From Lachnospiraceae bacterium MC2017 (lineage in GTDB: Bacteria > Bacillota > Clostridia > Lachnospirales > Lachnospiraceae), in assembly GCA_000701625.1 (NCBI GenBank), contig JNJK01000020.1, positions 1 to 64,000 of the forward strand: a DNA stretch of 64,000 bases, in the 5' to 3' direction. Each line of letters starts with the position of its first letter. The stretch's first letter is position 1. Below, one piece after another: positions 9,503 through 18,500 of this stretch. The position numbers and the translations under genes are program-made. The notes beneath the pieces are model-generated. The model ran no database searches, was not told the DNA's origin, and saw only the letters and a list, made by a program, of their open reading frames with translations.

Positions 9503-9518
9503 CGTCAAGCGATTGACA
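9503..9518. promoter_or_regulatory. LacI-type operator O2 (importer, upstream)
   Basis: CGTCAAGCGATTGACA repeats the O1 core GTCAAnCGATTGACA, centred 106 bp further from the gene. The spacing is close to ten helical turns, which would allow repressor looping. Confidence 0.65.
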
Positions 9519-9633
9519 TATTGTATGTCATCTTATACACATTGCACAGCAAATAAATTTGCACCGCTGTTCCTTTTGTACACCCCATATTTCGGTCATT
9601 TTCCACAATATGTTAAGAGCTGTATCAACATTT

Positions 9634-9651
9634 ATGACATACTTATGTCAT
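9634..9651. repeat. Palindrome ATGACATA..TATGTCAT
   Basis: An 18-bp near-perfect inverted repeat in the otherwise empty 9520-9780 stretch. It shares the GACAT/ATGTC half-sites scattered through the importer promoter but lacks the central CG of the LacI sites. Function unknown. Confidence 0.4.
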
Positions 9652-9770
9652 CCCTTCGGTTAAAATCGCAAGATTTTACCCCTGCCTATGTGCATGAGCA
9701 CAACACATTTTTAAACCACTTACACCTACTCACACAGCATTTTTTCTTATTAGAATTCCAACGGCTTTTC

Positions 9771-9826
9771 CTAAAAATAAAAACAGGTCCGTGCACTGAT
9801 TCTTTTATCATTGCACAGACCTGTTT
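9771..9826 (-). terminator. Rho-independent terminator after gtfA
   Basis: A 20-bp stem with two mismatches (AAACAGGTC.GTGCA.TGAT arms, 9781-9826), followed on the minus strand by a U-rich TTATTTTTA run. A GGAAAAGCCGTTGGAATTC sequence follows, one of four post-terminator motif copies in the window. Confidence 0.85.
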
Positions 9827-9864
9827 CTGTCTTATCGTTATTTATTATGAAGTAATTACGTAGC

Positions 9865-11529
9865 TTACGCCTCTTCGATAGAGTAGCTGTAATCAGCAAA
9901 ATCTGCCTTAAGGGTAGCTGTATGACCGTTATTCTTCCAGGTCATCTCCATCTTTGTGCCCTCTGTGTTTACAGAGAACTCTGCATCAAAGCCGAATGCA
10001 GGATTTGTATTACGGAAACGGAGAAGCTCAAGCTGCTTCTGAACAACCGGCCATGTAAGTCTCTCTGCCATGTCTTCCGGAGAAAGGTTTGTACGGTTGA
10101 TCTCCTTATGACCTGCAGCACCTGCGCGCTTAACAGCCTCGTGATCGTTCTTTCCTGCAAAGAGGTCAAGATACCATACCTGCGGCTTACCAGGCATGAA
10201 CATCTGGATAGCACGTGCAAGGAGCATCTTCTGATCATCATCACCAAGTGCGCTGTAATATGTAGCATTTACCTGGTAATACATGTTCTTCTTACCATGA
10301 AGATCCTTTACCAGACCACCGCGATCAACTGTAACCTTGATAAGGTTCTGGATCTCTTCCTCGGGAAGAAGTCCCTTAAGGTCAAGAAGCGGGATACCAT
10401 CGTGGCAGCCAAGCATATTGACTACACGGATCTTTTTATCGATCATCTCCTGAGCCCAACGAGCAAGATCCGCACCGCTCTTCTTTTCCATAGCATCGAT
10501 AAGAAGTCCAGGAAGGAAGAAATCATATGTCATGTATCCTGCCTTGGCAACAGTCTCATATGTACCCTCGCCATAGCTTGCATGAATCTCCGGGAGAAGC
10601 TCAACACCGTACTTATCAGCAAGTTTTCTAACCTTCTCAAGTACATCCCATGTATCAGGCTCGTTTAAGAAGTTCTTCTTGCCAGGTTCTTTAGGTGCAT
10701 ACGCAAAAGCATCCAGACGAACAATCTTTGCGCCGTACTCAGAAAGAGCCTTGAGAGTATTCTCATAATGCTCCCAAACGAGGGGAGATTTGATATTGAG
10801 GTCCATCTGACCCAGATACTTTCTGTGTGACTCAAGATAGTCGATAACAGCATCCTTGCAATCCTCGTATCCAGTGAAGTCCATCTCTGCCGGAGTCTTG
10901 CCCTCATCAAGAGCCGCATTGATCTTTGCTGCGAGCTTCTCGGCAGTAAGATACTGGATTCCTGTAGCTCCCACAAGATCGATCGCATCCGGTCTCATGT
11001 ACTTAACTTCCTGATAGAAAGTGTTCCAGTACGGAACATCCTTGCCGTCCGGCATACGAACCATAAGGATCGGAAGTCCCGGCTTACGGAAGAACATATC
11101 CTTGATGTACTTATCATCCGGCTGGATGTATCCTTCAGGAGTCATCTCTCCGCATCCTTCCCAAAACTTATTCCAGTTAATGAAGAAGTCAGCATACTTA
11201 GAGTTCTCACCGTTCTTAAGAAGATCCTGGAACTGGGGAGAAAGAACGGAAGCATGATTCAGGATGAAATCAAGCTTAAGGTTCATTCCAAGTGCACGAA
11301 GACGATCAAGATCTTCCTTTTCGGCCATCTCACGATTGATGGAATAGTCAATAACAGAGAAACCTCTGTCAAGGTCTGTATTGAAAATACTCGGAAGGAT
11401 ATAGAAGGACTGGAATACGTCCTTCAGCTCATCCTTCTCAAGAAGAGTAACTACATCGTCAAGTCTGCCTCCCATGCTGTCAGGATAAGCATTGAGCATA
11501 GGTCCGTTATCTGTATAATTCTTTGCCAT
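9865..11529 (-). CDS. gtfA: GH13 sucrose-type phosphorylase
   Basis: About 554 residues of the GH13 subfamily 18 type, which split sucrose (or sucrose 6F-phosphate) with phosphate to glucose 1-phosphate and fructose (or fructose 6-phosphate). Nucleophile Asp273 lies in VRLDAFAY, acid/base Glu314 in LLPEIHA and the transition-state Asp377 in GCHDG. Length is slightly above the 480-500 residues usual for sucrose phosphorylases. The ATG at 11529, two bases after the stop of the kinase gene, is chosen; a TTG at 11535 would overlap that stop. Co-transcription with a kinase leaves open whether the true substrate is sucrose or its phosphate. It acts downstream of the alpha-galactosidase, which releases sucrose from raffinose. 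Confidence 0.88.
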   Translation of the reverse strand: MAKNYTDNGPMLNAYPDSMGGRLDDVVTLLEKDELKDVFQSFYILPSIFNTDLDRGFSVIDYSINREMAEKEDLDRLRALGMNLKLDFILNHASVLSPQFQDLLKNGENSKYADFFINWNKFWEGCGEMTPEGYIQPDDKYIKDMFFRKPGLPILMVRMPDGKDVPYWNTFYQEVKYMRPDAIDLVGATGIQYLTAEKLAAKINAALDEGKTPAEMDFTGYEDCKDAVIDYLESHRKYLGQMDLNIKSPLVWEHYENTLKALSEYGAKIVRLDAFAYAPKEPGKKNFLNEPDTWDVLEKVRKLADKYGVELLPEIHASYGEGTYETVAKAGYMTYDFFLPGLLIDAMEKKSGADLARWAQEMIDKKIRVVNMLGCHDGIPLLDLKGLLPEEEIQNLIKVTVDRGGLVKDLHGKKNMYYQVNATYYSALGDDDQKMLLARAIQMFMPGKPQVWYLDLFAGKNDHEAVKRAGAAGHKEINRTNLSPEDMAERLTWPVVQKQLELLRFRNTNPAFGFDAEFSVNTEGTKMEMTWKNNGHTATLKADFADYSYSIEEA

Positions 11530-11531
11530 GA

Positions 11532-12515
11532 TCAATTCTGTCCTTTCATGAGGTTCTGATACTCTTCCTGGCTGAGAAGCTCACCGCTCTTAGCGCAGAT
11601 GATCTTTGCCTTATGAGCCTGAGAAGCAAGCTTATCCTGTTCGATCTCAAGTACCATTGTTGTGAATGCGCTGTCTGTCTTACCATCACGGTTTCTTGCA
11701 CGACGGTGAGCAAGTGTCTCCTCCGGTGTGCTGTTAAGGAGAACCGGCACATCAACACCCTTCAGACAGTCATTATTACCATGTGTCCACTCAATGATAA
11801 GAACCTGCTTGTCAGAGAAATCAACGTTCTCATACCAAAGAGCGCTCTCATCACGGCCCATACGACGAAGCCAGATCTTGTCTGCACCGCTCTTGAACGC
11901 GTCGATAATAGCGGAAACCTCATCAAAATCTGTTTCGTTTTCTGTTCCGAGATATCCCTCAAGCCCCTTGCGGCCAGCCTCAAGATAAGACTGGAACCAT
12001 GCATTATCTGCTGCATGAGCCTTATCTGCGTCAGTGTCTTCCTGCTGCCACTTCTGGATCTCTGCGAATCTCTCTGCTGTGAAATCACCTGCATCTACCA
12101 TTCCACGGATAGCGCTCTCACGGAAGATGTGAAGTCTCTCAGCATCGTTATACATAGGAATACGATGAGGATAGTTATCTCCGGAAAGGATATAAGCCTT
12201 TACGCCTTCCTCACCAAGCATATATGAAAGAACAGAAGCAATCTCAGACTTACCTACACCTGATCCACCACAAACAGCGATAACTGCTCTCTGATACGGA
12301 TTTGCCTTAAGCACAGGAACCAGTTCCTTTGCAAGTTCAGGGAAGATCACGCCAGCCTTCTTGATATGATCCTCTCCGATCTCGATCTTGTCGCCCGGCA
12401 TATCACCGTGAGGAATGTTCTCGGGTACAGCCGGAGCTGTCCAGTTTGTGAGTGCCTCGAGTGTTGCAGCTGCGTCAGATGCTGCTCCTGCGATCTTAGT
12501 ATATACAGAATTCAT
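11532..12515 (-). CDS. P-loop kinase associated with sucrose phosphorylase
   Basis: A 327-residue cytoplasmic protein with a Walker A loop GGSGVGKS (83-90) inside AVIAVCGGSGVGKSE, followed by a SGDNYPHR segment that resembles the uridine kinase/phosphoribulokinase fold. The ATG at 12515 is chosen because AAAGGAAGGA lies just upstream. It is the first gene of a two-gene operon with gtfA. The R. gnavus AgaSK protein fuses a GH36 alpha-galactosidase to a sucrose kinase domain, so a separate sucrose kinase is a reasonable inference here. I cannot exclude phosphorylation of another sugar, or a nucleotide-binding regulatory role. Confidence 0.7.
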   Translation of the reverse strand: MNSVYTKIAGAASDAAATLEALTNWTAPAVPENIPHGDMPGDKIEIGEDHIKKAGVIFPELAKELVPVLKANPYQRAVIAVCGGSGVGKSEIASVLSYMLGEEGVKAYILSGDNYPHRIPMYNDAERLHIFRESAIRGMVDAGDFTAERFAEIQKWQQEDTDADKAHAADNAWFQSYLEAGRKGLEGYLGTENETDFDEVSAIIDAFKSGADKIWLRRMGRDESALWYENVDFSDKQVLIIEWTHGNNDCLKGVDVPVLLNSTPEETLAHRRARNRDGKTDSAFTTMVLEIEQDKLASQAHKAKIICAKSGELLSQEEYQNLMKGQN

Positions 12516-12601
12516 GTAAATCCTTCCTTTCTTCTGCATCAGTTTCTTTTCTGATATCGGCATTATTCGAACAATACCATATCTTTTTGGCAGAAAAAAT
12601 C

Positions 12602-12613
12602 TGAAACGTTTCA
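12602..12613. promoter_or_regulatory. LacI-type operator before the kinase-gtfA operon
   Basis: TGAAACGTTTCA is a perfect 12-bp palindrome with a central CG. It lies 87 bp upstream of the kinase start and is the probable site for the divergently encoded LacI protein. Confidence 0.75.
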
Positions 12614-12671
12614 CAACGTAAATATAAATTCCCGCCTGCTAAAAATCAGATGGAGATAAGGCTAGCATACT

Positions 12672-12687
12672 TTTACATATATGTAAA
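12672..12687. repeat. Perfect 16-bp palindrome TTTACATATATGTAAA
   Basis: Lies midway in the divergent promoter region. It has no central CG and does not resemble the LacI sites, so it may bind another regulator or be a chance AT-rich palindrome. Confidence 0.4.
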
Positions 12688-12767
12688 GTGCGATTTTTAA
12701 CACAATTATTGTAGAATTCATGCGTTTTTTCCGAATTGTTTTCCGAATATTCTTTTGTATATTTTCA

Positions 12768-12797
12768 TTGAACGAAAGCCGAAAATCATGCTACAAT
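12768..12797 (+). promoter_or_regulatory. Promoter of the second lacI gene
   Basis: TTGAAC and TACAAT separated by 18 bases. An imperfect LacI operator (12812-12823) lies just past the expected start point. Confidence 0.65.
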
Positions 12798-12811
12798 TTA
12801 TGGCTGTGACA

Positions 12812-12823
12812 TATAACGTTTCA
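12812..12823. promoter_or_regulatory. Degenerate LacI operator at the lacI start region
   Basis: TATAACGTTTCA matches the perfect palindrome at 12602 in 10 of 12 positions with one half-site intact. Its position after the -10 box fits autorepression. Its centre is 210 bp from that of the strong operator. Confidence 0.55.
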
Positions 12824-12854
12824 ACAGTTTACAGAATTAAGAAAGGAGTCCCCT

Positions 12855-13871
12855 TTGGCAACGATCAAAGATGTCGCAAAAGATGCCGGCGTTTCACTTG
12901 GAACCGCTTCCAAAGTCATAAACGGTATCCATGTAAGTGACAATTACCGAGAGAGAGTAGAAGCCTCTATAAAGAAACTTAATTACCACGTAAATCTCAA
13001 TGCCAGAGGGCTGAAAGCGCAGCAGACAAACGATATCGCCGTTATCGTTCCGACTCTCCTTAATCCACTTTTTCCTCCCATGCTGGATACTATCGAGCAG
13101 GAGCTCGCCCGTCATGGAAAACGCATGCTTATATGCATCTCAAGAAATGATACGAATAAGATACGTCATTATCTCGAAATGGCAAAAAACAGCCGTGTTG
13201 ACGGTATCTTTGGTGTAACTTATTCAAGGATAGATCCTATCCTTACCGAAAATATGCCGATTGTTTCATTTGACCGACATTTTGGACATGAAACTCCCTG
13301 TGTTTCCAGTGACAACTATGCCGGGGGAGTTATGGCTGCGCGTATTCTGCACGAAAAAGGCAGCAAAAATCTTCTCTGTTTCTGGACAGGAGCGGACTAT
13401 GACTGTGAACCGATTCATAGAATTGACGGCTTTCGCGACTACTGCTCACAAAATAAAATTTCCTATAATATCCTGAGCTATATGGATTACAATCAGGTAG
13501 ATACCGGCTTCATGGTCGCATCTTCCGATGCTTACAGCGAACTTATTAAAACCACGGTCGACAACAATCTACGTGACGACCACTTTATATATGATGGAAT
13601 TTTTACGAGTTCTGACCACGTAGCATGGCTTTTTATGCGCGAATTACAATCACGCGGCATAAATGTTCCCGAAGATGTACAGATCATCGGATTTGATGGT
13701 GTTCCTATAAGCGGATCCGGCCTTCCTTTGGTGTCCAGTATCCGTCAGCCGGTCGCGGACATTGCAAAAACAGGCATCAATCTGCTGCTTAACCTCATCG
13801 AAAGTGGTCACGCCGAAAGTGCTACCGATTTGCCTGTTTCATTTACAGAAGGCTGTACCACCAGAAAATAA
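12855..13871 (+). CDS. LacI-family transcriptional regulator (gtfA side)
   Basis: A 338-residue LacI/GalR protein. The N-terminal helix-turn-helix ATIKDVAKDAGVSLGTASKV is followed by a sugar-binding domain with VIVPTL, IIGFDG and IRQP motifs. The start is TTG at 12855: AAGGAG precedes it by six bases and the family begins exactly here. Encoded divergently from the kinase-gtfA operon, with a palindromic operator between them, it most likely represses that operon and itself. The inducer is probably sucrose, a sucrose phosphate or raffinose. Its DNA-recognition residues differ from those of the other LacI protein in this locus. Confidence 0.9.
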   Translation: MATIKDVAKDAGVSLGTASKVINGIHVSDNYRERVEASIKKLNYHVNLNARGLKAQQTNDIAVIVPTLLNPLFPPMLDTIEQELARHGKRMLICISRNDTNKIRHYLEMAKNSRVDGIFGVTYSRIDPILTENMPIVSFDRHFGHETPCVSSDNYAGGVMAARILHEKGSKNLLCFWTGADYDCEPIHRIDGFRDYCSQNKISYNILSYMDYNQVDTGFMVASSDAYSELIKTTVDNNLRDDHFIYDGIFTSSDHVAWLFMRELQSRGINVPEDVQIIGFDGVPISGSGLPLVSSIRQPVADIAKTGINLLLNLIESGHAESATDLPVSFTEGCTTRK

Positions 13872-13926
13872 GATAAATAATGTTATATTTTTAATACGAT
13901 TCCATGTTTAAAAAATCTTAAGAATT

Positions 13927-13967
13927 GCCATTCCGTGCAGAATCCGCACCGGAATGGCTTTTTCTTT
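13927..13967 (+). terminator. Rho-independent terminator after lacI
   Basis: Stem GCCATTCCG...CGGAATGGC (arms 13927-13935 and 13950-13958) followed by TTTTTCTTT. Confidence 0.88.
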
Positions 13968-14135
13968 GTTATTATCGATCAAATGACAATATAAACCGTT
14001 TTTATCATGTTTTGTTATTGCGTTTTTACATTTTTTTGTCGATAATAGATTTAGGCTTTCATCTAAATATCTGTTTATAATTGTTAAATTTTCGTGAAAC
14101 TTTGTTGAATTTGAAGAATTTGTACTTCACGGACG

Positions 14136-14194
14136 GATGTTTTGATGTTAGTATGTAGTGCGACGCGTGGGGTTAAGTTCCACATTAAAACATC
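14136..14194 (+). promoter_or_regulatory. Structured leader before secreted protein gene
   Basis: An outer inverted repeat GATGTTTT (14136-14143)/AAAACATC (14187-14194) encloses a smaller stem GTGG...CCAC (14167-14183). It ends about 14 bases before the GAGG ribosome site. The rest of 13968-14221 is AT-rich with no gene. It could be a leader hairpin or an operator; no known riboswitch class is recognised. Confidence 0.4.
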
Positions 14195-14221
14195 TATATT
14201 AAAGAGAGCGAGGTAAAAATT

Positions 14222-15382
14222 TTGAGAAGAGACTGGAAAAAGGTACTTTCAGTTGTGCTTGCCGCTTCTATGGCACTCACAATGAATACCGTGGCATTCG
14301 CTGGTACAACAACTGACAACGGTACAGCGATCGAGACAGAGGTTACTGATACAAATGATGAAGTTGCTGTAGCTATTAAAGAGGCAGAAGCTTCTACATA
14401 TGCAGCTTCTGATAACACAACACTTTCAAGCAACGCATCTAAGTTCCTTCGTAAGTTTACAAAGCAGACTGTAAGCGGAACAAAGGTTATCTGGGAGGAC
14501 GTTGATTACAATTATAGTAAAGATTACGTTCCCGGAATGGCTACCTTATCAGCATGCAAGATCGATGGCGTGACAGATGGTTCCAAGCAGCTGTATCTCT
14601 TCTACGAATACTTCGATAGCAATCCGTGGTATGACAGCAGAACACGTGCATGGGACGGTTCTTACTATAATTCCTCAAAGTCCAAGTACACTAAGCCGCA
14701 GTCAGGAACAGCTTCTGTTTCCAAGTCTGTATCTGTAGATGCAGCTCTTGTATGGGTTGATGAGACAGCTAATACTTATACAAAGGTTGAGGGTGTTCGT
14801 GTTAAGAAGGTAACTTTCAAGAATGCAAAGAACGCATCAAAGGATCTCAGCGGTAACGAACTTACAGAGAATCCGAAGTACAAGAACAGCTTCCTTCGTA
14901 TTACTCTTAATGTAAACAAGAACACAGCTAACCTTTCAAACGCTCAGGTTAAGACTATCACTAAGTTCCTCAGCAAGAACGAAGATTCAAAGTTTGACTT
15001 TGGTATCCTTAGAAGAAGCCTTTCAACAAACAATGCACAGGGTGTTGCACAGGGTTCACAGGGTATCTACAGCTCACTGAAGATTAAATCTTCCAGCCTC
15101 ACTATCAAGAACCTTCAGATGAGACTTCGTTTCCTCAATGCAAATTCCGGAGAGGACGGAGAAGCATCCAACACATATCAGGATAAGCTCATCAAGATCA
15201 CTCTTCCTAAGAAGACTGGTTCTACTGGTAAAGCCATTGCTGAAAAGAAGATTACTTACGGCGCTTATGTAGTATCATTCAGCAAGAAGAGCGGCACTGT
15301 TGTTCTTAAGGGTGTAAATAACTTTGAGGGCGAGGCAGTCCTTACAACAAATTCACCGTACGGAACATTTAGCGTTGAGTAA
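14222..15382 (+). CDS. Secreted protein of unknown function
   Basis: A 386-residue protein beginning at TTG with GAGG eight to nine bases upstream. It carries a classical signal peptide (basic RRDWKK, hydrophobic core, AFAG cleavage near 26-28). The mature part is rich in Lys, Ser, Thr and Asn with short beta-strand-like stretches and no cysteine pattern. I recognise no enzyme motif. The end (VVSFSKKSGTVVLKGVNNFEGEA) resembles the last strands of the 'KGxxxYTG' beta-sandwich repeats found in the neighbouring secreted protein. It probably acts at the cell surface or outside. It stands alone between two terminators. Confidence 0.75.
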   Translation: MRRDWKKVLSVVLAASMALTMNTVAFAGTTTDNGTAIETEVTDTNDEVAVAIKEAEASTYAASDNTTLSSNASKFLRKFTKQTVSGTKVIWEDVDYNYSKDYVPGMATLSACKIDGVTDGSKQLYLFYEYFDSNPWYDSRTRAWDGSYYNSSKSKYTKPQSGTASVSKSVSVDAALVWVDETANTYTKVEGVRVKKVTFKNAKNASKDLSGNELTENPKYKNSFLRITLNVNKNTANLSNAQVKTITKFLSKNEDSKFDFGILRRSLSTNNAQGVAQGSQGIYSSLKIKSSSLTIKNLQMRLRFLNANSGEDGEASNTYQDKLIKITLPKKTGSTGKAIAEKKITYGAYVVSFSKKSGTVVLKGVNNFEGEAVLTTNSPYGTFSVE

Positions 15383-15405
15383 TAAAAAACCAATAATGTA
15401 AAACG

Positions 15406-15437
15406 GAGCAGCTCGATTATTGCGAGCTGCTCTTTTA
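15406..15437 (+). terminator. Rho-independent terminator of the secreted protein gene
   Basis: A ten-base perfect stem GAGCAGCTCG/CGAGCTGCTC (15406-15415, 15423-15432) followed by TTTTAATTT. Confidence 0.9.
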
Positions 15438-15475
15438 ATTTACTTATATGAATTCCAACGTATTTCCGATAAGTT

Positions 15476-15519
15476 AAAAAAATCACCTCTCCTGTTTTCA
15501 AAACAAGAGAGGTGATTTT
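15476..15519 (-). terminator. Terminator for the minus-strand secreted-protein operon
   Basis: Stem AAATCACCTCTC/GAGAGGTGATTT (15480-15518). The A/T-rich flanks on both sides make it potentially bidirectional. On the minus strand the U-tract TTTTTTTAACTTAT is followed by GGAAATACGTTGGAATTC, a copy of the shared post-terminator motif. Confidence 0.88.
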
Positions 15520-18500
15520 TCATGAACTACTTGCTGTTATCTTGAATGTCGTATAGCCTACATAGCCAATATATTTGTTTCTGCCAAATACTATTACCTG
15601 CGCTGTCGCAGTTCCGCTGGAAGATCCTGTATTGTTGTTATAGTGACAGTACAGGTTCCCCTTCGGTATTACCTTTCCATAAAGAGTTACTCTCGGCTTT
15701 GGTTTCAACGCATCTCCGGTGTACTTATATTCGCTCGGATTCATCTTTATCACAGCATCGGTTGTGATACGTATAGGATTTACGATAAAGTACGCTGTCG
15801 TCTTACCTGTGTAGCTTCCCTTTCCCTTTATCACCACCTGAGCAAGACCGGGGTTCTTGCCCTTTCTGTACGATACCTTATAATCCGTATCCTTTGTAAG
15901 AGTGTTTCCTGTTGAATTATCTGAAACAATTACAGTTGGCTGATATTTTTTACTCTTTTCATAGTTTACACGCTGCACTGTGTCCCATGCATCTCCGGTA
16001 TCCGAATCAATCAGGGTCACGGTGACAGATTTATCTGATATAGCTTTCTTTGTTGTTGAAGTCTTGATCACATTTCCATTTTTGTCTTTTTTGGGTGCGT
16101 TTGCAATCTTAAAACTCTTTTTAACTGAATTTCTAAATGCTCCCGCTCCGGTTATAAGGATTGAAGCCTTACTGCCCGCTTTATTGACTATTTCAACGGA
16201 ACCCACTGTATAGTCCAAACCTTTTACAAGCTTTACATAATGCCCTGTCTCAGGAACCCTGTACATGACGACGACATTATTCTGCTCATAGGATCCACTG
16301 CTATCATATTCCTGCGCATTAACTCCATATATCTTGCACCTGGAAATATTAATCTGTGTGGAAACGATCTTAAACTCCTCAGATATTTCTCCGGAAAATA
16401 CGTCTGGTTGCTTCGTGACATTTCCGCTGCTGTCAACTGTTCCGCCTCGAACAACTACAGCACCGATTCCGGCCTCCTTATGGTTTACATAAGTCGTTGT
16501 ATAGTGATCCGGTGTGACGATACAGTTCTCAGATTCTCCCTTTTTGTTTGTAACGCTTACCATTATACGCGGAGTCGGATTGATATTATTTCCGGTGTAA
16601 TACCATACATACTTTGAAAGCTCTACCTTGATCTTTGTCTGATCTACAAGTGACGGCCGCTCAACCACGTCCGTATACATCTTTATACGTGGTGTTATTC
16701 CCTCATAGTAATTTTTTTCATAATATTTTACCTGATACTTAGCCGCCTTATTTTTTGTACTATTCGTAGGTGTACCATCTTCCTGATCAGGATCAATATC
16801 CGATCTAAGCGCCCAGTTTCCACTTATAAGCTTTCCTGTTGACGGATTATTAAGGTAACTCTCACCATAAACAGCAAACGGTCTAAATTCTATCGACTTA
16901 TCAGCGCTCTTGGACCTCTTATCTACGAATGCCTTAAAGGCGTTTCCATCAGATCTCTTTACACTAACAGCTACCCGATCATCTCTTAAAAGCAGGATCG
17001 GATGCTCCAGTTCGATCGTATGATATCCTGTATACGGTATCTTTACTGTCTGAGTCTCTATCGGATATTGGTTAAGATATGTCGCATTACTGTTGTAATA
17101 ATAAACGCCAATCTCGTACGTTCCCGCATCACCGACTCCGACGCCTACTGCACGGAGGATTTCGGCCTGATCAGCTCCTCCACCCTGCTGTCCTGCTTCA
17201 CCGGCAGTAAATACCGCATATGCCCGCTTTGTACTATACGTCTCATTAGAATTTGTTCCGTCATATCCGTACTGATAATCATAGTTATCAGCATCATCAA
17301 ATTCATACGCTACCGCTATTCTTGTACTATCCTTGTATTCAAATGCAGCATCGTACTGTGATATCCAAAAATATTTTTGGTAAGTACCGTTACTTGCCTT
17401 ATATGATGATTTAGCCAGAAATGCACCGTTTCCGCTGGGTTTTGTTCCGTTATAAGCAAACAGATCTGCCTTTATATCAGGATCCCAACCAATAAGCTGA
17501 ACCGTGTAGTTAGGTGCCGTAACAGAATTATTATAATAATGATAGCCGTAATTACCCGTTCCGCCTGAGGCCCTGACCGCTGCCATACCATCTTCTGTTA
17601 TGTAAACCTGCAATCCAACCGATCCCGTCTGCTTGATAAGCTTACAAATAGAACTCTTATCACTATTAGGAATCCAGTATGCATTTCTTAAATGTGCTTC
17701 GGTATCACTTTCATCAAATTTTTGCAGTTCATCCGTATTACCATAATTCAGCGCCAGACTTGATGACTTTGGTCCCTGCCAACGTGCCAGTTCAAACGTT
17801 GTATACGCCAGATTTCCTCCTGCAGCATCTAAGTTATCTCCCGCATCGGTTTCAGCAATGATCTGCTCTTTATCTGAACTTGAATTAGTACTAAGAATAC
17901 TTGAATTAGTACTAAGTATGCTTATATCTCTATATCTTGTGTCCAGTGCATCAACTCCACTGTAATACGTAAGCCCCGAGCGATCAGTTCTTATGGGATT
18001 AAAGAATTGACGAACTAAGTGTTTTGGACTATAGGCTGTGAATTTATCCTTTGTAGTCTCTGTCTGGAGCATCCGGGATGTCTCTGCCATTCCCATCGCC
18101 GTATATGCCCAACAGTTATTTGAATCCCCAAAGTCTTCTGGATCAAGGACATATTTTTCTGAACTATATGCTGCCGGCATTGTAAACGAAGCATTCAGTT
18201 CATACTTATCCGAAAAATCAAAGGTCGCCTCGATATTTCCACCGATGACGTTTTCCGATGTGGATTCTCCTTCTTCTGAATTAACTACTGTCGTATCATC
18301 ACTGATGGTTTCAGTAACTGCTTCATTATCTATAAACATATCTGTGGACTCATTCGGAGTTTCTTCAAGCAGCTCTCCAAGGTCATTATACTGCGGCTCC
18401 CCGGAAACACCACTCTCCGTACTTCCATCCCGAGATGAATCATTCTCAGAAGATTCCTCCACAACCGACATAGTAGAAACACTCTGCGCATACATCGTCA

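Noticed and set aside
9922-10668. A 248-codon frame antisense to gtfA
   Set aside because: Shadow of a real gene: it has no signature, and gtfA is complete with all catalytic residues.
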